A DNA stretch of 35,076 nt from Apostichopus leukothele (GCA_010014835.2 JAAAKB020043857.1:1-35076); one strand, 5' to 3'. Shown: positions 22,801-28,999, numbered from the stretch's first letter. Translations and numbers: made by a program. The notes: a model not told the origin generated them from the letters alone.

Positions 22801-24609
22801 AGATTTTGACTTCCTCAATAAAAGTAGGCCTTCAGTAATGTGAAAGCCTGGACAGGATATGCTATTTCAGTTAGTTTAAGCAAAATGTTCACATCATTTA
22901 TTCTGATTTCATTCATCAATAACGTGCAACCTATAGATTCTAGCCACAGATTGTAGGAATGGGGTTCAAAAAGAACACCGTAGTGATTTTAACCACTCAT
23001 CACGTATATGCACAATCGCTGATGTGATGGTTTTTACAGTTTTGTTAGAATAACGAAAAATGGAGAATATGAAAGTGCTGATGCTGGATACTGGTTACGG
23101 ATGATGTTTCACTAACTACACGTTACACAGTACACACCTGAAGTCAATGTTCTGTAGGCTAAGCTCTCTAGTTGTGTAACTTATGCACAGCAATGGCGAG
23201 TAACAGTGATACAACAGCTGAACCTTCAACCAAAAAACAGTGTGGTCAGCAATCGTTGATCATATTCTCAAAATAAAGAATGTTTAGTGGCAACTAAAGA
23301 GGAATGGGAAGTGCCATTTCCAGCAACCCGGGAGGCTTTTTGGGTAAAATTTTGGGGTATCCTACGCCTTAACTGATGGTGGTGCTCCGCTCAAATAGTT
23401 TGTTATGGTCCCTTTTGGGAAAACACCCCCCTCCCCCCACCCCTCATTACTGTAATTTCTTAGAAAAGGCCCTGATCTCAACTGCCCCGCCCTGATTTTA
23501 CCCAGGCTATGACCCTGAAGATTACACCTTTGATGTGTGTAACTTTGACAATATCTTTCTTGGTTTTAGCTCCACTATTCCATTATAATCCTTGCCTTAT
23601 TCACACCAACACCTTCATTATATTATTTACCTACAGGAATGGTGTTGGTAGGACTGGTGTCTTTTGTGGATTAGTAGCAGCTTTGGATCAGGCTCAAGCA
23701 GTCAAGGAAGTTGATATATTCCAAATCATTAGCAACATGCGCTCAGCTCAGCCACTCATGATCCAAAACCTGGTATGTACCTGATGATCTGTCTACTTCA
23801 ATATTTAATCAATTGAACTTATTGATTCCTCTCTTTCCACTAACCTTGTTGTTACCTTTTGCATGTGAGGACTGTCCTAGTGGATGATATAAGAGTTGTT
23901 GGACAGATTACAAGCAGAATACACAATGCCCATTTGGTATCAATGTATTGTTACAACTTTTCCCTCTTAACATTTTAGTTTAAGCAACAGAGTGCCTTGG
24001 TAGGAATATAAAGTGTGTCTTATTCAAATCACCTGCCAGGTAATAGCATCTAGCTCTGAAGATCCCATGCAAAACAGTACTTGTTGTAAGTCTGAGGGGA
24101 AGTGGAATGCTTAGGACAGATAATCTGTGATCCAGATCAAACGATCTGCTTTAAAGGATATGTTCATAAACTAGAGAAAAGAAATTGATAAATAATTAGG
24201 ATTCAAATTCGTATTCACATAAACTATTATGAATATATCTGTTTTCATCATTTATGATTCCAAACATCATGGCATCATTCTAGTTTTTACATTTTGCACA
24301 ACAAGCTGGAAGGTAATTAAAGTTGTTTATCATAATCTAGCAAAAATACAAAGGTTCTGAGTTAGAAGCTGCTACAAATTGTCTTTCTTTCTTGTTTTAA
24401 TTTGGCAGTTTTGTTAATCATTTTATTGTGATACTACTTGACTTAATATTGAGCATGACAGCTAGTTCATCAAATACTTTAACAGGAGGCTCTCAGTAAT
24501 TTCTCCTTCAATCTTTTACCTTTAACAGGAGCAGTACCAGACCATATTTGATGCAGTTCGTATGTACTTAGACACTGCAAGTGTCACTTATGAAAACATC
24601 AATATCTGA
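1621..24609 (+). CDS. Receptor-type protein tyrosine phosphatase, 3' part of gene (22 exons)
   Basis: This is a single-pass membrane receptor that removes phosphate from tyrosines of cytoplasmic targets. Exons: 1621-1831, 2407-2497, 2980-3217, 3629-3683, 4746-4839, 5580-5626, 7908-8071, 9627-9714, 10075-10151, 12273-12309, 13256-13353, 14417-14527, 15474-15628, 16318-16453, 18535-18684, 19033-19129, 20029-20105, 20444-20572, 21078-21203, 21820-21974, 23637-23772, 24529-24609. They sum to 2553 nt (850 codons and TGA), and every junction keeps frame with GT-AG ends. In this numbering the partial FN3 is residues 1-70, the membrane-proximal FN3-like region 71-198, the TM about 207-227, D1 about 270-560 and D2 about 600-850. 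The juxtamembrane ectodomain and exon pattern most resemble type IIB receptors (PTPRM/K/T/U), but signal peptide, MAM and Ig regions would lie left of the window, so no symbol is given. The first exon starts mid-domain, so the gene is 5' incomplete here. Confidence 0.95.
1832..2979. other. PTPR introns 1 and 2 (1832-2406, 2498-2979)
   Basis: No exon, repeat array or RNA gene was recognised in these two introns beyond the splice sites. Open frames on both strands here are short and compositionally non-coding. Confidence 0.6.
2407..2497 (+). CDS. PTPR exon 2: start of membrane-proximal FN3-like domain
   Basis: The acceptor is ttctgttctatag and the donor gtaagt. The exon enters in phase 1 and leaves in phase 2. 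It encodes residues 71-101, opening with D-L-Q-P-P-T-V, the usual proline-rich start of an FN3 repeat, followed by T-S-V-T-L-I-L-P, a typical B strand. It is too short to stand out as an open reading frame and was found by joining phases. Confidence 0.85.
2980..3217 (+). CDS. PTPR exon 3: extracellular juxtamembrane region
   Basis: The exon enters in phase 2 and leaves in phase 0 at gtaaga. It encodes residues 101-180. The stretch YIAAEVEKKDENQMFTIGDG (149-168 by this count) and M-Y-G-I-Y-L-N-A-P-L resemble the FAAEF..FTIGD..Y.GYWN.PL block of type IIB RPTPs and the PYIAAHF..FTLGD block of LAR-type receptors. A basic K-Q-K-R at residues 114-117 sits where RPTP precursors are often cut by furin-like proteases. 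The acceptor has a weak pyrimidine tract (..taatgatag), so its exact base is slightly less certain. Confidence 0.88.
3243..3532. repeat. Tandem array, about 52-bp unit, 5 copies (intron 3)
   Basis: GAAAGGGGTC starts recur at about 3286, 3338, 3391, 3443 and 3496, each followed by a variant of ..acatgagggctg..caaagaga. The array begins about 25 bases after the exon 3 donor. Confidence 0.9.
3629..3683 (+). CDS. PTPR exon 4: short extracellular stalk
   Basis: The acceptor is acattcacag and the donor gtaaat, phase 0 in and phase 1 out. It encodes residues 181-198, D-V-V-V-V-W-S-N-P-V-S-V-V-T-P-R-P-P. This closes the beta-rich extracellular region and ends in a proline-rich stalk just before the membrane. 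The call rests on exact phase match with both neighbours and on position. Confidence 0.8.
3684..5579. other. PTPR introns 4 and 5 around the TM exon
   Basis: 3684-4745 and 4840-5579 show no further exon or repeat array. The phases of exons 4, 5 and 6 join directly, so nothing is missing between them. Confidence 0.6.
4746..4839 (+). CDS. PTPR exon 5: transmembrane segment
   Basis: The acceptor is ttcccctgtag and the donor gtgagt, phase 1 in and phase 2 out. It encodes residues 199-229. About 20 uninterrupted hydrophobic residues (IIPVVVVIFLVVLVIFGVII, 207-226) are followed by Y-R-R-R, a classic stop-transfer sequence. This places the exons to the left outside the cell and those to the right in the cytoplasm. 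Confidence 0.93.
5580..5626 (+). CDS. PTPR exon 6: basic cytoplasmic linker
   Basis: This is a 47-nt exon with acceptor tttttacag and donor gtgagt, phase 2 in and phase 1 out. It encodes R-S-S-S-K-R-P-D-G-E-H-H-P-R-L-P (residues 230-245), a basic, flexible segment directly inside the membrane. Alternative or additional small juxtamembrane exons in the long following intron cannot be excluded, since this region is often alternatively spliced in RPTPs. Confidence 0.75.
6089..6979. mobile_element. MITE-like element with 25-bp inverted ends (intron 6)
   Basis: 6092-6116 and 6950-6974 are reverse complements at about 21 of 25 positions, sharing the core TCTGATCTCCTG. Both ends abut CTTTAA, so a TTAA target duplication is possible, which with a CCATAGA-type left end would fit a piggyBac-like non-autonomous element. 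No transposase frame is visible in the roughly 830-bp interior. The flank-to-end spacing differs by a base between sides, so the exact boundaries and family are uncertain. Confidence 0.55.
7908..8071 (+). CDS. PTPR exon 7: juxtamembrane and start of D1
   Basis: The acceptor is ttgtctcag and the donor gtacag, phase 1 in and phase 0 out. It encodes residues 246-300. It carries an N-P-G-Y motif (248-251) of the NPxY class and then the helix L-I-R-I-S-D-L-A-T-Y-V, which matches the conserved (P)I.(I/V)..L..(H/Y)(I/V) element just before RPTP D1 domains, followed by the D1 lead-in F-F-T-E-F-E. Confidence 0.92.
8425..9370. repeat. Degenerate CAGTAA/TACTG short tandem array (intron 7)
   Basis: Nearly 950 bases are built from variants of GCAGTAAYAcTACAGTAAT, with irregular spacing of roughly 10-16 bp between CAGTAA/TACAGTAA cores. 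The repeats are old, with many substitutions. One interruption at about 8990-9095 is unlike the rest. Confidence 0.85.
9053..9093. repeat. Direct repeat of sequence upstream of exon 8
   Basis: ccttcagatgatgtgggttc.. at 9053 recurs, diverged, at 9534-9570 (ccttcagatgatttgggttt..), just upstream of PTPR exon 8. The array between them may have been bracketed by a segmental duplication. Confidence 0.55.
9627..9714 (+). CDS. PTPR exon 8: D1, KNRF motif
   Basis: The acceptor is attttaccag and the donor gtaaga, phase 0 in and phase 1 out. Residues 301-329 contain E-N-K-T-K-N-R-F-R-N-I-I-P, the phosphotyrosine-recognition region (usually N..KNRY..(I/V).P). The tyrosine that stacks against phosphotyrosine in classical PTPs (Tyr46 of PTP1B) is phenylalanine here (residue 324). 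Confidence 0.94.
10016..10050. repeat. ATTGA pentamer microsatellite
   Basis: A short run of about six ATTGA units with one interruption, ending 25 bases before PTPR exon 9. Confidence 0.8.
10075..10151 (+). CDS. PTPR exon 9: D1, DYINASF motif
   Basis: The acceptor is taattccacag and the donor gtaagt, phase 1 in and phase 0 out, 77 nt. It encodes residues 330-355, with Y-D-S-S-R-V and D-Y-I-N-A-S-F, two core PTP motifs. The final 41 nt of this exon plus the donor are the ancestor-like first unit of the 54-bp tandem array that fills the next 480 bases of intron. Confidence 0.95.
10111..10640. repeat. 54-bp tandem array seeded from PTPR exon 9 and its splice donor
   Basis: The first 54-nt unit (10111-10164) consists of the last 41 coding bases of exon 9 plus the first 13 intron bases, including the donor. 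About nine diverged copies follow in the intron, most of 52-54 bp, each keeping a form of tatatcaatgcctca (the Y-I-N-A-S coding bases) and several keeping gatgtaagta. Later copies are more alike than the first ones, as expected for continued local expansion. Confidence 0.92.
10641..12272. other. Rest of PTPR intron 9
   Basis: No exon was recognised. 11300-11720 is notable for repeated AGGCCTA/TAGGCCT-like palindromic words and TTAGGCCGGCCGGC (11691-11704), suggesting remnants of dispersed repeats. Confidence 0.5.
12273..12309 (+). CDS. PTPR exon 10: D1, small exon
   Basis: This 37-nt exon has acceptor ccttttctcag and donor gtatgt, phase 0 in and phase 1 out. It encodes G-Y-K-S-P-K-K-F-I-A-S-H (residues 356-367), the G(Y).(x)..(F/Y)IA(S/T)(Q/H)GP block of PTPs. 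The usual Q of TQGP is H. Found by domain logic and phase; D2 has no equivalent intron after this block. Confidence 0.92.
12448..12510. repeat. Dispersed repeat, copy 2 (intron 10)
   Basis: Second copy of the 63-bp repeat at 208-270, in the same orientation, inside the intron between PTPR exons 10 and 11. No clear end of homology or target duplication is visible on either side beyond the shared block. Confidence 0.7.
13256..13353 (+). CDS. PTPR exon 11: D1, DFWRMVW block
   Basis: The acceptor is ttttaacag and the donor gtattc, phase 1 in and phase 0 out. It encodes residues 368-400 with V-V-D-F-W-R-M-V-W-Q-E-N and T-I-V-M-L-T, the strongly conserved helix and beta strand of the PTP core. The V-E-Q-E-K end leads directly into the next exon. 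Confidence 0.95.
13396..14110. repeat. 47-bp tandem array, about 15 copies (intron 11)
   Basis: Units of 47 bp contain tgtctggtatgtcatgtttg, then tgtaattcatttaacc and tgccctacaag, with copy-to-copy variation. The array starts about 40 bases after the exon 11 donor and ends about 300 bases before exon 12. Confidence 0.93.
14242..14280. repeat. Perfect 13-bp inverted repeat
   Basis: Arms GCCCAATAATACT (14242-14254) and AGTATTATTGGGC (14268-14280) with a 13-nt loop, between the 47-bp array and exon 12. Possibly a foldback remnant. No TSD is evident. Confidence 0.8.
14417..14527 (+). CDS. PTPR exon 12: D1, KCLKYWP block
   Basis: The acceptor is aactttctcag and the donor gtaagt, phase 0 on both sides. 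It encodes residues 401-437, beginning T-K-C-L-K-Y-W-P, the standard (K)C..YWP motif holding the E-loop lysine region, and ending R-T-I-T-I, the strand before the WPD-loop exon. Confidence 0.95.
14528..16317. other. PTPR introns 12 and 13 (14528-15473, 15629-16317)
   Basis: AT-rich, with no further exons, RNA genes or clear repeat arrays recognised. The exons on either side join in phase. Confidence 0.55.
15474..15628 (+). CDS. PTPR exon 13: D1, variant WPD loop and catalytic Cys
   Basis: This 155-nt exon, phase 0 in and phase 2 out, encodes residues 438-488. H-L-H-F-T-D-W-R-D-M-K-V-P (bases 15504-15542) replaces the usual (Q)FHFT.WPDHGVP: the general-acid Asp (456) stays, but Pro is Arg and His-Gly is Met-Lys. 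The exon closes with T-I-V-H-C, whose Cys488 is the catalytic nucleophile position. The frame is intact and splice sites are good (atcatcag, gtataa), so the variant is not an obvious pseudogene sign. Confidence 0.95.
16318..16453 (+). CDS. PTPR exon 14: D1, P-loop SAGVGRTG and Q-loop
   Basis: This 136-nt exon, phase 2 in and phase 0 out, completes H-C-S-A-G-V-G-R-T-G with Arg494, the intact Cys-X5-Arg signature. It then encodes the helix ITLDAMLDMA and R-Q-R-R-I-M-S-V-Q-I-Q, giving the first Q-loop glutamine (532). Confidence 0.95.
16454..18534. other. PTPR intron 14, with a higher-GC repeat-like patch
   Basis: About 16830-17360 is less AT-rich than its surroundings and holds short open frames on both strands (for example 17120-17341 minus) with no recognisable domain. 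It probably contains decayed mobile-element sequence. 16888-16960 resembles 32970-33035 (see the dispersed-repeat entry). The rest, 17460-18534, shows nothing recognisable. Confidence 0.45.
16888..16960. repeat. Dispersed repeat shared with 32970-33035
   Basis: ggctgcaaaatgctgcagcc, then ccctcag..cttacttttgaca, parallels ggctgtattaagctgcatgc, then ccctcag..ctactttttgaca at 32970. This is a same-orientation short interspersed repeat of unknown family. Confidence 0.55.
18535..18684 (+). CDS. PTPR exon 15: end of D1 and D1-D2 linker
   Basis: The acceptor is tttcactgcag and the donor gtattt, phase 0 on both sides, 150 nt. E-Q-Y-Q-F-I-F-D-T-L finishes D1 (the Q-loop plus final helix) and supplies the second Q-loop Gln (536). 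The rest, residues about 550-584, is the inter-domain linker, including F-R-M-E-L-A-S-L and E-Q-F-K as in other tandem-domain RPTPs. Confidence 0.93.
18685..20028. other. PTPR introns 15 and 16 (18685-19032, 19130-20028)
   Basis: No exon or repeat recognised. A short GACGGACAGATAG-type run occurs near 19678. Frames joining exons 15, 16 and 17 are continuous without any insert. Confidence 0.55.
19033..19129 (+). CDS. PTPR exon 16: start of D2
   Basis: The acceptor is attttgtcag and the donor gtgaat, phase 0 in and phase 1 out. It encodes residues 585-616 with the D2 motif K-S-K-N-R-F-S-T-V-L-P, equivalent to D1 exon 8. Confidence 0.92.
20029..20105 (+). CDS. PTPR exon 17: D2, DYINASF motif
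   Basis: This 77-nt exon has acceptor ctcttacaag and donor gtgagt, phase 1 in and phase 0 out. It has the same length and phases as D1 exon 9. It encodes residues 617-642 with R-P-F-L-M-T-D and N-D-Y-I-N-A-S-F-L-N. Confidence 0.94.
20444..20572 (+). CDS. PTPR exon 18: D2, DFWRLVW block
   Basis: The acceptor is taaactttag and the donor gtaaga, phase 0 on both sides. It encodes residues 643-685: G-Y-K-K-K-D-F-F-V-A-T-Q then N-T-I-L-D-F-W-R-L-V-W and V-I-I-M-L-N. It corresponds to D1 exons 10 and 11 together, so one intron differs between the two domains. Confidence 0.95.
21078..21203 (+). CDS. PTPR exon 19: D2, QYWP block
   Basis: The acceptor is ttctccacag and the donor gttaat, phase 0 on both sides, 126 nt. 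It encodes residues 686-727, starting D-E-Q-Y-W-P-D and ending R-K-M-E-V-T-N-K-A-L-Q. It corresponds to D1 exon 12. Confidence 0.94.
21592..21667 (+). repeat. tRNA-like relic (possible SINE head) in intron 19
   Basis: TAGCTCAGTTGATAGA (21600-21615) matches a tRNA D-arm/A box, and GAATCAAGTCC (21644-21654) resembles a B box (GGTTCRANTCC) at the right distance. Between them CAGA and TCTG can flank a 7-nt anticodon-like loop. The acceptor and T stems do not close, so this is not a working tRNA gene. More likely a tRNA-derived SINE or pseudogene. Confidence 0.45.
21820..21974 (+). CDS. PTPR exon 20: D2, WPN loop and pseudo-catalytic Cys
   Basis: This 155-nt exon, phase 0 in and phase 2 out, matches D1 exon 13 in length and phase. 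It encodes residues 728-778: M-Q-C-L-G-W-P-N-D-E (bases 21841-21876), where the general-acid Asp is Asn (744), and ends V-L-V-H-C with Cys778 at the nucleophile position. Loss of the WPD Asp is usual for RPTP D2 domains, which are mostly regulatory. Confidence 0.94.
22746..23517. mobile_element. hAT-like DNA transposon deletion derivative (intron 20)
   Basis: The left end CAGGGCCGTAGCCTGTGTAA and the reverse complement of the right end CAGGGTCATAGCCTGGGTAA form terminal inverted repeats, with further inverted similarity (ggggcagttg) inside. The interior, about 770 bp in all, has an ATG at 23193 starting M-A-S-N-S-D-T-T-A-E-P-S-T-K-K-Q, then Q-Q-S-L-I-I-F-S, which resembles the N-terminus of a hAT-type transposase before the frame stops. 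No clear 8-bp target duplication was seen, so the superfamily call is tentative. Confidence 0.6.
23637..23772 (+). CDS. PTPR exon 21: D2, P-loop MNGVGRTG
   Basis: This 136-nt exon (acceptor acctacag, donor gtatgt) is phase 2 in and phase 0 out, and matches D1 exon 14. It completes H-C-M-N-G-V-G-R-T-G with Arg784, then V-D-I-F-Q-I-I-S-N-M-R-S and M-I-Q-N-L. The Cys-X5-Arg signature is therefore also complete in D2. Confidence 0.94.
23773..24528. other. PTPR intron 21
   Basis: No coding exon, repeat array or RNA gene recognised. Phases of exons 21 and 22 match directly. Confidence 0.55.
24529..24609 (+). CDS. PTPR exon 22: last coding exon with stop
   Basis: The acceptor is cctttaacag. It encodes residues 825-850, E-Q-Y-Q-T-I-F-D-A-V-R-M-Y-L-D, the final helix of D2, then a short tail ending N-I-N-I and TGA at 24607-24609. 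The product ends about ten residues after the D2 helix, as in most RPTPs. Confidence 0.94.
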   Translation, partial: EQYQTIFDAVRMYLDTASVTYENINI

Positions 24610-25230
24610 AACTAGCTAAGAAAGATGACATGGTTAGGGCAATATGATTCATGTATTACAGTAGGATATGCCATACGTGAAGCAAAAGGGAAAAAAAATA
24701 TTTCTGAGGTTTGTTTTTATTTTATCCCAATCTCACAAAATATGATAATGTTAAGGTTGTGAGATTCATTTACATGTGTTTGTATTGTTTTACTTTGTGT
24801 TATTGAGGGGGAAGTCATTCATATTTTATATGCTCATTCATGTTTTCAGCAATGCTTTCTGAAATTGGTGTAAGTCCATAATGAAATAATTTTTGTTTTA
24901 TACAATATATATTTTTTTGGTATTTGTACTGAAATGTTATGCTTTTTGTTTTTCTTTTGTTCAACATTAATTACAATTAAATACATGCTGTTACATTTTT
25001 GTATATCAGTACCAATCAGCTTGCATTTAAATTACTATATTTTGACAAGATCATTTAACTGAAACGTTGCAATGTAAAACTGCTTATTTTTTCACATTTT
25101 TGGAAAATTATTTTATTGAAAAATTTTCAAGTTTATGTTTTCATGTGGTGAATGTATTTTGTTAATGAAAATATCTTTATCATATGTTGTAATGCAAGGC
25201 AACTTGCAAAGAGAAATTAAAAGCTAAGTT
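24610..25230 (+). other. Probable 3'UTR of the PTPR gene
   Basis: Non-coding, very AT-rich sequence follows the stop. There are two ATTAAA polyadenylation-type hexamers at 24976-24981 and 25216-25221, each followed by T/GT-rich sequence. A canonical AATAAA occurs later at 26470-26475. Which one is used cannot be told from sequence. Confidence 0.5.
24976..24981 (+). promoter_or_regulatory. Candidate polyadenylation signal (ATTAAA)
   Basis: This is the first good polyA-type hexamer after the PTPR stop, about 370 nt downstream, with a T/G-rich stretch within the next 30-40 bases. Confidence 0.4.
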
Positions 25231-25550
25231 TAGAATGAAAAGCTAAATGCTGTTTTAATATCATAAAAGTATTACATATATTCAAGTTATTCCTAACATT
25301 AACAGAATGTTTCTTTGTTTAATTATCATTTTTTCGATTGTTTTTATATGTTGTGACTTCCTGTGATTTTTAAATAGCAGCTGACCTGATATCAAAGTAG
25401 AAATGTACTTGCCATTAGTTGAAGTTGATGGTCAGCTAAATTCGATTGGTTTTAGCTAACTGAAATAAGATATCAATATCATGTAACAATATTCTGAGTT
25501 TGAAGTAGGTTTTACATGAAGCTGCTCTTATTTACTGTAGAGAGGAATCA

Positions 25551-26330
25551 GGTAAAGTCCTTTTTTTGTTACTTATGCCTAAATATATGTCTTTAATAAG
25601 TTAAAGATCTTCAATCAGGTAATCAAACCAGCATTCTGTTACCTATGAGTATGAAAAGTAAAGACTTTAGTATAGTAGGTATGTCTAAGTATATTTTGAT
25701 AGGTTAAATGATACAGCATGTCTGTTACCTATGCCAACTATCAACGTTAATGTAAAGTCCTTTAGTATATTACTTATGTCTAAAAAGAAATTGTCAGGTC
25801 ATAGGATCAGCAATATTACCTATATCAAGTATCTGTATTAAGGTAAAGATCTTTAGTATATTACATATTTCTATGTATATTTGGTTTGGCAGTAGCCTGT
25901 TACCTATGCCAAGTATCTGTATTAAGGTAAAGATCTTTAGCATATTACATCTAAGTAAAGTTTGTAAGGTAATAGGTCAACAGTCAATTACACATGCCAA
26001 GTATCTGCATTAATGTAAAGATCGTTAGTATATTACTTATGTCTAATGATCTTTTTTTCAGGTAATAGGATCAGCAATATGCCAAGTATCTGTATTAAGG
26101 TTAAGATCTTTAGCAAATTACATATATCTAAATATAGTTTAGGTCAGCAGTCAATTACATATGCCAAGTATCTGCGTTATGTAAAGATCTTTAGTATATT
26201 ACTTATTTCTAAATATCTTTTGTCAGGTAATAGCATCAGTAGTCTGTTACCTTTGCCAAGTAACTGTTTTAAGGTAAAGATCTTAAGTATATATTAATTA
26301 CGTCTAAACAGTACTTTTTGCCAGAACCTG
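25551..26330. repeat. Tandem array of about 80-105 bp units, 9 copies (3' flank)
   Basis: GGTAAAGATCTTTAGTATAT-type cores recur near 25552, 25659, 25752, 25844, 25928, 26017, 26100, 26179 and 26274, each with ..attacttatgtctaa.. after it and ..gccaagtatctg.. before it. Unit length varies because of internal indels. It lies about 1 kb past the PTPR stop, so it could be in a long 3'UTR if the 26470 polyA signal is used. Confidence 0.9.
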
Positions 26331-26469
26331 AAATCCTTTTTTCTAGCTCTCCTTTCTACTATAGTCTAATTCAAGATTGTCTTTCTTTACTAGATGTTTA
26401 GATGTATTTCTCTAGAAGTATTTTCATAGTTTAATTTAAAGCTTATTTCAATACCTATGCAATAGGAAT

Positions 26470-26475
26470 AATAAA
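26470..26475 (+). promoter_or_regulatory. Canonical AATAAA hexamer
   Basis: Distal candidate polyadenylation signal, about 1.86 kb after the PTPR stop and directly after the tandem array. Using it would place the whole array in the mRNA. Confidence 0.25.
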
Positions 26476-26524
26476 ATGTCTTTCATAAGATATGTTTCAT
26501 CGGCTTCTTAAAATATATATTTTC

Positions 26525-26681
26525 ATAGCGAGGTTTGTAGTTAGAATATTTTACAACCTTCCATTAACATTGATATCTACATTGAGGTGTTTTTACTGTC
26601 TTCTTTTATAGCAGGGTTTTTAGTTAATATATTCACAACCTTCCATCAACATATATATACACAGGGAGATGTTGATGGAAG
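26525..26681. repeat. Duplicated segment with a perfect 13-bp hairpin
   Basis: A segment containing ttcacaaccttccatcaaca (26622 on) is a diverged copy of one at 26525-26575 (ttacaaccttccattaaca). Arms cttccatcaacat (26640-26652) and atgttgatggaag (26669-26681) form a perfect inverted repeat with a 16-nt loop. Confidence 0.7.
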
Positions 26682-27720
26682 TTTACTTAATGTAACTAAA
26701 ACATAATGGTTATATGCAAACAATTTTTCATTGATGCAGGTTCATTTAGTAAAGCTGTTTTGAGACTCCCACACAGTTGACGTGTTTATTGCTCATGAAT
26801 GTGTACTCATCCCTTCAACAGAATTTTAGATTTCCTTCTAAATACTAGAAGTACATATTTTTGATTATATTGTAATTTGGTGTCTGCATTGTTTGTACTG
26901 AATTTTGAATTTGTTAGAGGTGCTGTAGTAATATTTGCTTATAAAGGTTTCTTTTATGTGTGTCTGCAATATTTTGAACATCCAAGGCAAACTGAACTAA
27001 AATTACTCATGTAATAGGTTTTGTGAAGAGAAATGCTGATCAGGGTTGCAAGCAGGTATACTTCTGGCAGACTTCTTACCCCTAAGAATTCAGGGGGACT
27101 CAGCCTTCCCCCTCCCTACTGTAAGTACAGGATATTACCAACAAAAATCCTAGTGAACAGTGCTTAAATATATAAGATACACATGCAGTACAACCTCAAC
27201 TGTCAACAGTTCTTCAGCATTGTTTCAAAAATTGCAAAATATAGAAAAATGTTGCATCTGAGTCCCCTTAGGAAATGATCTAATACTATGTGTATTAGAC
27301 TACATAATCCAGCCACTTTTATTAACGAACCTGAAGTGTTTAAAGGTACAGTTCTCAATAGTTGAAGTGATATAGAAATACAACTTGGATGATAACAGTG
27401 TTAATGGTCTACAATATAATTTTAAAGTTAATTCTGAACATAGAAAACGTTTTTAACCAAGTGCTTACCTACCGCAAAAGCCTATGTAGGTTTTATAACA
27501 GTAAGAGGGCTGATGTTTTGATCATACCAGAACCTTCCTACTAGCATCGTAAACCCATGCTCTCGTAACTTTCAAATAATGAATTTTGAATGTAACATCA
27601 ACCTTTAAATTATTGTGCTCCAATACCGAACTGCCTAAGTATTGTATTACAATATCATCCAGGTCGTAAATGAATAATGTTTGGATGATCCTTCCCTTTG
27701 TACCCTTTAGTTTGTGACTC

Positions 27721-28132
27721 ATAGTTTGTGCCTTACAACCACTTGTTAAGCAAAGAAGTTGTCAAGCTTTGCATTGTTTTACATGTATTCAGATATGTAT
27801 ATATATATTAATCAAGTGCTTTTTTGTTTGCTTCTTGTATATTCTAGTACTAAAAACAAAACATATTGCATAGCAGAAGAATCACGGATTTTCATGAAAT
27901 ACATCAAATTAACAACCAGTGATGAAAATCACCCATACACTAGCCCTGTAAGATGTTTCCTGATCCTTTCATGCAAATACTGTTTTAACTTATAGTTTGC
28001 ATCTTTACAACCATTTGTCAAGCAAAGAAGTTATCATGTTTTGCATTGTTTTACATGTATTCAGATATATATACACAACCATTTGTCAAGCAAAGTAGTT
28101 ATCATGTTTTGTATTGTTTTACATGTATATGG
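27721..28132. repeat. Three-copy repeat, about 60-85 bp
   Basis: Copies at 27721-27810, 27992-28074 and 28075-28132 share acaaccatttgtcaagcaaa, then gaagttatcatgttttgca and ttgttttacatgtat. The last two are adjacent, the first is about 180 bp upstream. No gene was recognised between them. Confidence 0.8.
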
Positions 28133-28990
28133 AGAATATTATACACAGGTTCTTGTTGATGTCTTCTGCTGTGTTATCTCTTGTGTATCATAGTAATCAG
28201 TAACATATTAAATAACAGCTTTGAATATTCAGCAATCTTTATCATTTAGCAATCTTGATCATAAATGTGTAGTAAGTGTACTGGTAATGATCAAGTGACT
28301 CTCGCTCCCTCTGGAATGACACTGTCTAATATTTTTGTATTTCCTACCATCACTTCATGCTGCTTCTCATAAAATACTTTGATAAAAATGGCTTTAAAGA
28401 GTCAATTTTGGGGTGGAGTGGGAGGGAGGTACTTTGTATATCATGATAGCATCAATGCTTGGATGTGCAAGAGCATAAATTGGACTACAGATAATATGAA
28501 AAATATAGGGAGGTTGTGGGTTATAGAAAGCATTTTAAAAATTGTTTGGTGAAATTTCGAGATAACTGCGAGGAAGCATTTAGAAAGGTTGGCTTCACTC
28601 TAGACGATAAAACTTGCTCCACTTCTAATTCCTTCCTAAAACCTTCGTTGTCCTGGTATAGAAATTTGAAAGATCTATGATAGGTCAAGCCATCTGCTGT
28701 CACATGACCCGCTGTAATCTGGAGAAAATAAAGCAAAGGTCGGGTGGCGCATCTGAAGTTCCTCACTTTCATAAATATATCCTAATTACAGCTAATTGTT
28801 CCTAGTTGTTAAAGCCAAACCCTAGAGTATTATTATGTCAACGCATACCTTTTCTTCCATTGCCCAGTTTATGTTCTAAACCTCAAGTCGCAATCTCATC
28901 GCCTACACCGGCCTGACCTAGCAAAGGTTAGCTAGTATCGTATAATGACAGTAAGTTCATCAACCTGTAGCCATAGATTATTAATTTAAC
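28133..28990. other. Intergenic, nothing recognised
   Basis: No gene supported. A 252-nt minus-strand frame at 28521-28772 has no recognisable domain and no splice context, and is not annotated as a gene. Confidence 0.5.
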
Positions 28991-28999
28991 TAATATATG

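Noticed and set aside
27848-27947. Exon-like open segment with tattctag acceptor and gtaaga donor on the + strand
   Set aside because: It lies beyond the PTPR stop, has no recognisable domain, sits inside a three-copy repeat region, and no partner exon in matching phase was found.
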